This document shows positions 61,323 through 64,000 of a stretch of 64,000 nt of DNA, piece after piece. Positions within the stretch are counted from its first letter, which is position 1. Each line of letters begins with the position of its first letter. The translations under genes were made by a program, and so were the position numbers. The stretch comes from Owenia fusiformis (Eukaryota > Annelida > Polychaeta > Sabellida > Oweniidae): positions 8,393,555-8,457,554 of the forward strand of contig CAIIXF020000002.1 in the NCBI GenBank assembly GCA_903813345.2, in the 5' to 3' direction. Below the pieces are notes generated by a model. It saw nothing but the letters and a program-made list of their open reading frames with translations. It ran no database searches and was not told where the DNA came from.

Positions 61323-63319
61323 GACAAAAGAATTATTTGATTTAATTTGGTATTCTCTCAATTATTCAGCTTAACGTAGATCCAATTCGAAAGTATTCGT
61401 TCCACTGCGTACAAGGTTGCAAACTGCCGCAATGGTTCGTAATGGTTCGTAATGGGATCGTCGTCAGTCGCTTGATATGCAAATTATGGGGATACGACCT
61501 TATCCCCAGCGACCTGTAACGTCACTTGATGAAGCCAATGCGAAGGTTAACCGATCGTTAACGCATTGAAACGAATTTCAACGAATGACACGAAACTTTT
61601 ATTCGCTGCAATTTTTTGAACATGTTGAAAATTTTCCGACGAAAAAGACTAATTTCAACCGAGGTAAACGCTGACAAACGCATCTATACGAACACTGCGA
61701 CGTACTGTCACGAACTCGTACTAATGAGAACGAATTTGACTAATTTCCTATTCGCCACTATTAGTCAGAAACCCATGCCTCTCTATCGTTTCAAAAAATT
61801 TACCCAACGTATCGGTCTCTGTTAATTTATGGCATCCATACTTTTTTGAAAGGTAACATTTTGAGGTTCAATTTTCTGCCGGATGCCCTTGCAAACTCTC
61901 ATTGGTTGCTCTGTATTGTAGCATTCCGTTACCATGGTTACGCATCTATAGACATCTTACCTTGGAATCTTAAATCATTTGTAGCTTTGTCATTATTTTG
62001 TCTACAGAAATGATATTGGTATCAAATTAAACCTAAATAAATTTCCCATATAATTATAATATTCAATTATGCAAATTAGCTCATTTGCATAAATTGTGAC
62101 ATCATGAATCTATTTTTGGTTCAGAATTTTCAAGTATAGCAATGTATCTTTAAGAACTGAAGCCGTACGGTAGAATTTCTTCAATGTTATGACTTTTATT
62201 CTATGAGCAGAAGGTTTAAGCAACATAAAAGTGAAAACAGATTCAAAATTGAATCAGAACTAACAAAGTTATTAAGCTTTCTAGGCAGCTACCATGAACG
62301 TTATCACTGAACAATTAACTTTAAACATCTTACCAAAGAATTGATATGTTTGGTAGCTTTGTCATTATTTGGTCTATTAAAAGGAGATCTTGGTATCGAA
62401 TTGATCATAATTGAATAATCGGTATGGAAACGATATTCAATTATGTAAATTAGCTAATTTGCATAAATTATGATGTCATCAACCTATTTTTGGTTCAGAA
62501 CTTCCAAGTATAGCAACATATTTATTAGATCCAAGGTTGTATGCCATAGTTTCTGCATAGTTTGTCATTTATTCTATGAGTGGAAGAGGTATGAGCAACA
62601 TAAAAATGATTCAAAATTGAATTAGTATTAGCTAAGTAATTCAGCTTTTGAGGCAGCTTCTATGAATGTTACTATTTGACAATCAAAAATAAAACACTGA
62701 AATAACAAAAATGAAACAAAGCTGATTCAAGCTTATCGAGTGAAATCTATATATTTTCCATGTCATTGAATTAGTTGGTGTATAGAAATGATACAAGTAT
62801 TTATAATTTTGACTATCATTGACAGGGGTCAAAACAGTTTTTTTTGATTTTGTAACATGATTTATTGTTTGTGAGAAAGTTATGGATTAATAAGTTAGTG
62901 AATGGGTGAATGGTATTGTAAAATCTGTTATGTAATCTATACATTTTTAAACTGATTTGCTTCATAGGCGTCAATCTATTTAAAGAGATGAAACATTATG
63001 CCTGGTCAAACATCAATATTTGTTCTGCTATTCAAGCAGTGGACATCTACATGAATTTTTAAACATTATATTATATTATTATAGATTATATCATTGCTGT
63101 TTTTCATGTCATCACCAAAAGCGGTGACATATTGTTATGACGATGACTGCTGATGACGTTGCGCCATTCTTACACCTAATACCTAACTGATTTTACCATA
63201 CTATATGCTTTTTGACGAAATAAATCTTATTTGTTGAATTCTCTTGCAGAAATCGCCTCCCCTTCACTCATTTTGTCATATTACTGGCAGTGACATTAAA
63301 GATACAATTTTTATTTTCT
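61323..63319. other. Region 5' of the Harbinger locus with a approx. 375-bp direct duplication
   Basis: No coding exon is seen. Blocks at about 61978-62300 and 62350-62680 share, in order, gtagctttgtcattattt, an octamer palindrome, cctatttttggttcagaa, ccaagtatagcaa and ttattctatgag. A partial copy of the GTGACA repeat lies at 63108-63150. Confidence 0.6.
62068..62093. repeat. Octamer (ATGCAAAT) palindrome in a duplicated repeat
   Basis: TTATGCAAATTAGCTCATTT followed by GCATAA is two inverted octamer motifs. The duplicate at 62441-62466 has one octamer changed to ATGTAAAT. Confidence 0.7.
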
Positions 63320-63950
63320 AGGGTGTCTCAAAAATGTACCCAAAGGTATATCAACAGCAAAGATAAATCAATCAATATTTTCAGATATTTTTTGCATGGT
63401 CATTTAGGAAAAGCATGTAAGTTTTCTCTCCAATACTAAATTTTTAGTTCAGTCTTGCCTTTTTGATGCTTTTTAGCCCTTTTTTATACCATGTGTTTAA
63501 TTTAACCTCCTTACATTTTGATAAGAGCCTGCATCCTTACTGCTACATTGTTTATCATATATGATAATGTTTCTGGTGGAATGTTTTGAATTTCCTTTCA
63601 CATGTTGATCTCAAGTTGTTCTATGTCTCTAGGCTTGGGATAAGCATAAACATGGTTCTTGAAGTCATCCCAGAGAAAATGTTTGGGGTGTCAAATCTAT
63701 ATGAATAGGGAGGCCCTCACAATGTCTATATGCAGAGAAAGAAACTCCTTTCATGTGAATTTTTGTGTGGCCATTGCTGTACATGGAGGGGCTGAAACTG
63801 TCTGGAACCACAGTGTTCTCATTTGGATATAATTCAGTCTCCGTAATTCTGGCAGACCTGGTTCTCTGTGATTGTTCTGCCATCTTCAACCTTGGAACTT
63901 CTTTCTTTAGGGCTATTTGAAGGAACATGTTAAGCTAATCCCAACCCAAA
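63320..63950 (-). pseudogene. Decayed mariner/Tc1-like transposase end
   Basis: On minus, the C-terminal part of a DDE/D transposase can be read in two frames: GLPIHIDLTP, then after a shift near 63675 HFLWDDFKNHVYAYPKPRD, then IQNIPPETLSYMINNVAVRM after a stop at about 63600. This follows the usual 'SPDLTP.DFFLW..LK..VY' and 'I..IP.E.L......R...' layout. Just beyond, AGGGTGTCTCAAAAATGTAC (63321-63340) fits a mariner terminus. The N-terminal part lies beyond the window or is lost. It has frameshifts and stops, so it is inactive. Confidence 0.55.
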
Positions 63951-64000
63951 AGACCTAGAACAACATAAGGCCAACAACCAAAGAAAATTTCAAAACATTC

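Overview
The window is AT-rich animal genomic DNA: genes are split into short exons with GT-AG introns, intergenic space is long, and dispersed repeats are dense. The gene content (EBPL, CD73/NT5E, a KAT2-type aminotransferase, a CD225/dispanin protein) and the many MITE-like repeats suggest a marine invertebrate. A TCCGTCTG microsatellite next to a 'GTTAGCTCACATGGTGAGC' repeat resembles bivalve/lophotrochozoan repeats, but I cannot fix the phylum from sequence alone.

Layout. (1) 1.2-1.7 kb, +: a CD225/dispanin protein in one coding exon. (2) 7.6-26.5 kb, -: a 13-exon aminotransferase of the AADAT/KAT2 family, rebuilt exon by exon with consistent phases. Its PLP-binding lysine and several other cofactor residues are replaced, so it reads as a pseudoenzyme. 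One of its splice donors sits in an 11-copy 30-bp tandem array and one of its acceptors in a 31-bp array. (3) Inside its 8.8-kb intron lies an approx. 8.2-kb element (8376-16593) with 20-bp perfect terminal inverted repeats and a 7-bp target duplication TTCCATA. It carries a multi-exon gene broken by an in-frame TAG; this looks like an unassigned DNA transposon. (4) 26.9-30.0 kb, +: a complete four-exon EBPL gene, head-to-head with the aminotransferase. (5) 31.9-36.5 kb, -: a three-exon gene for an unrecognised approx. 605-aa protein with a coiled coil and alternating 41/44-residue repeats. (6) 37.3-44.0 kb, -: a complete nine-exon CD73 (ecto-5'-nucleotidase) gene with GPI signal. Exon 1 of a second CD73 paralogue faces it at 47.2 kb, +. 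(7) 49.2-61.3 kb, -: a HARBI1-like (Harbinger) transposase gene split by a 10.4-kb foldback-like element (49915-60358) whose >1-kb inverted arms carry a GACGCT-type subrepeat array. (8) 63.3-64.0 kb: the decayed end of a mariner/Tc1-like element.

The host genes do not form one pathway. Two nucleoside/amino-acid metabolism families and one sterol-isomerase-like family are interleaved with mobile DNA. The most unusual items are the lysine-less aminotransferase with amplified splice sites, the unassigned 8.2-kb transposon, and the 10.4-kb foldback element.
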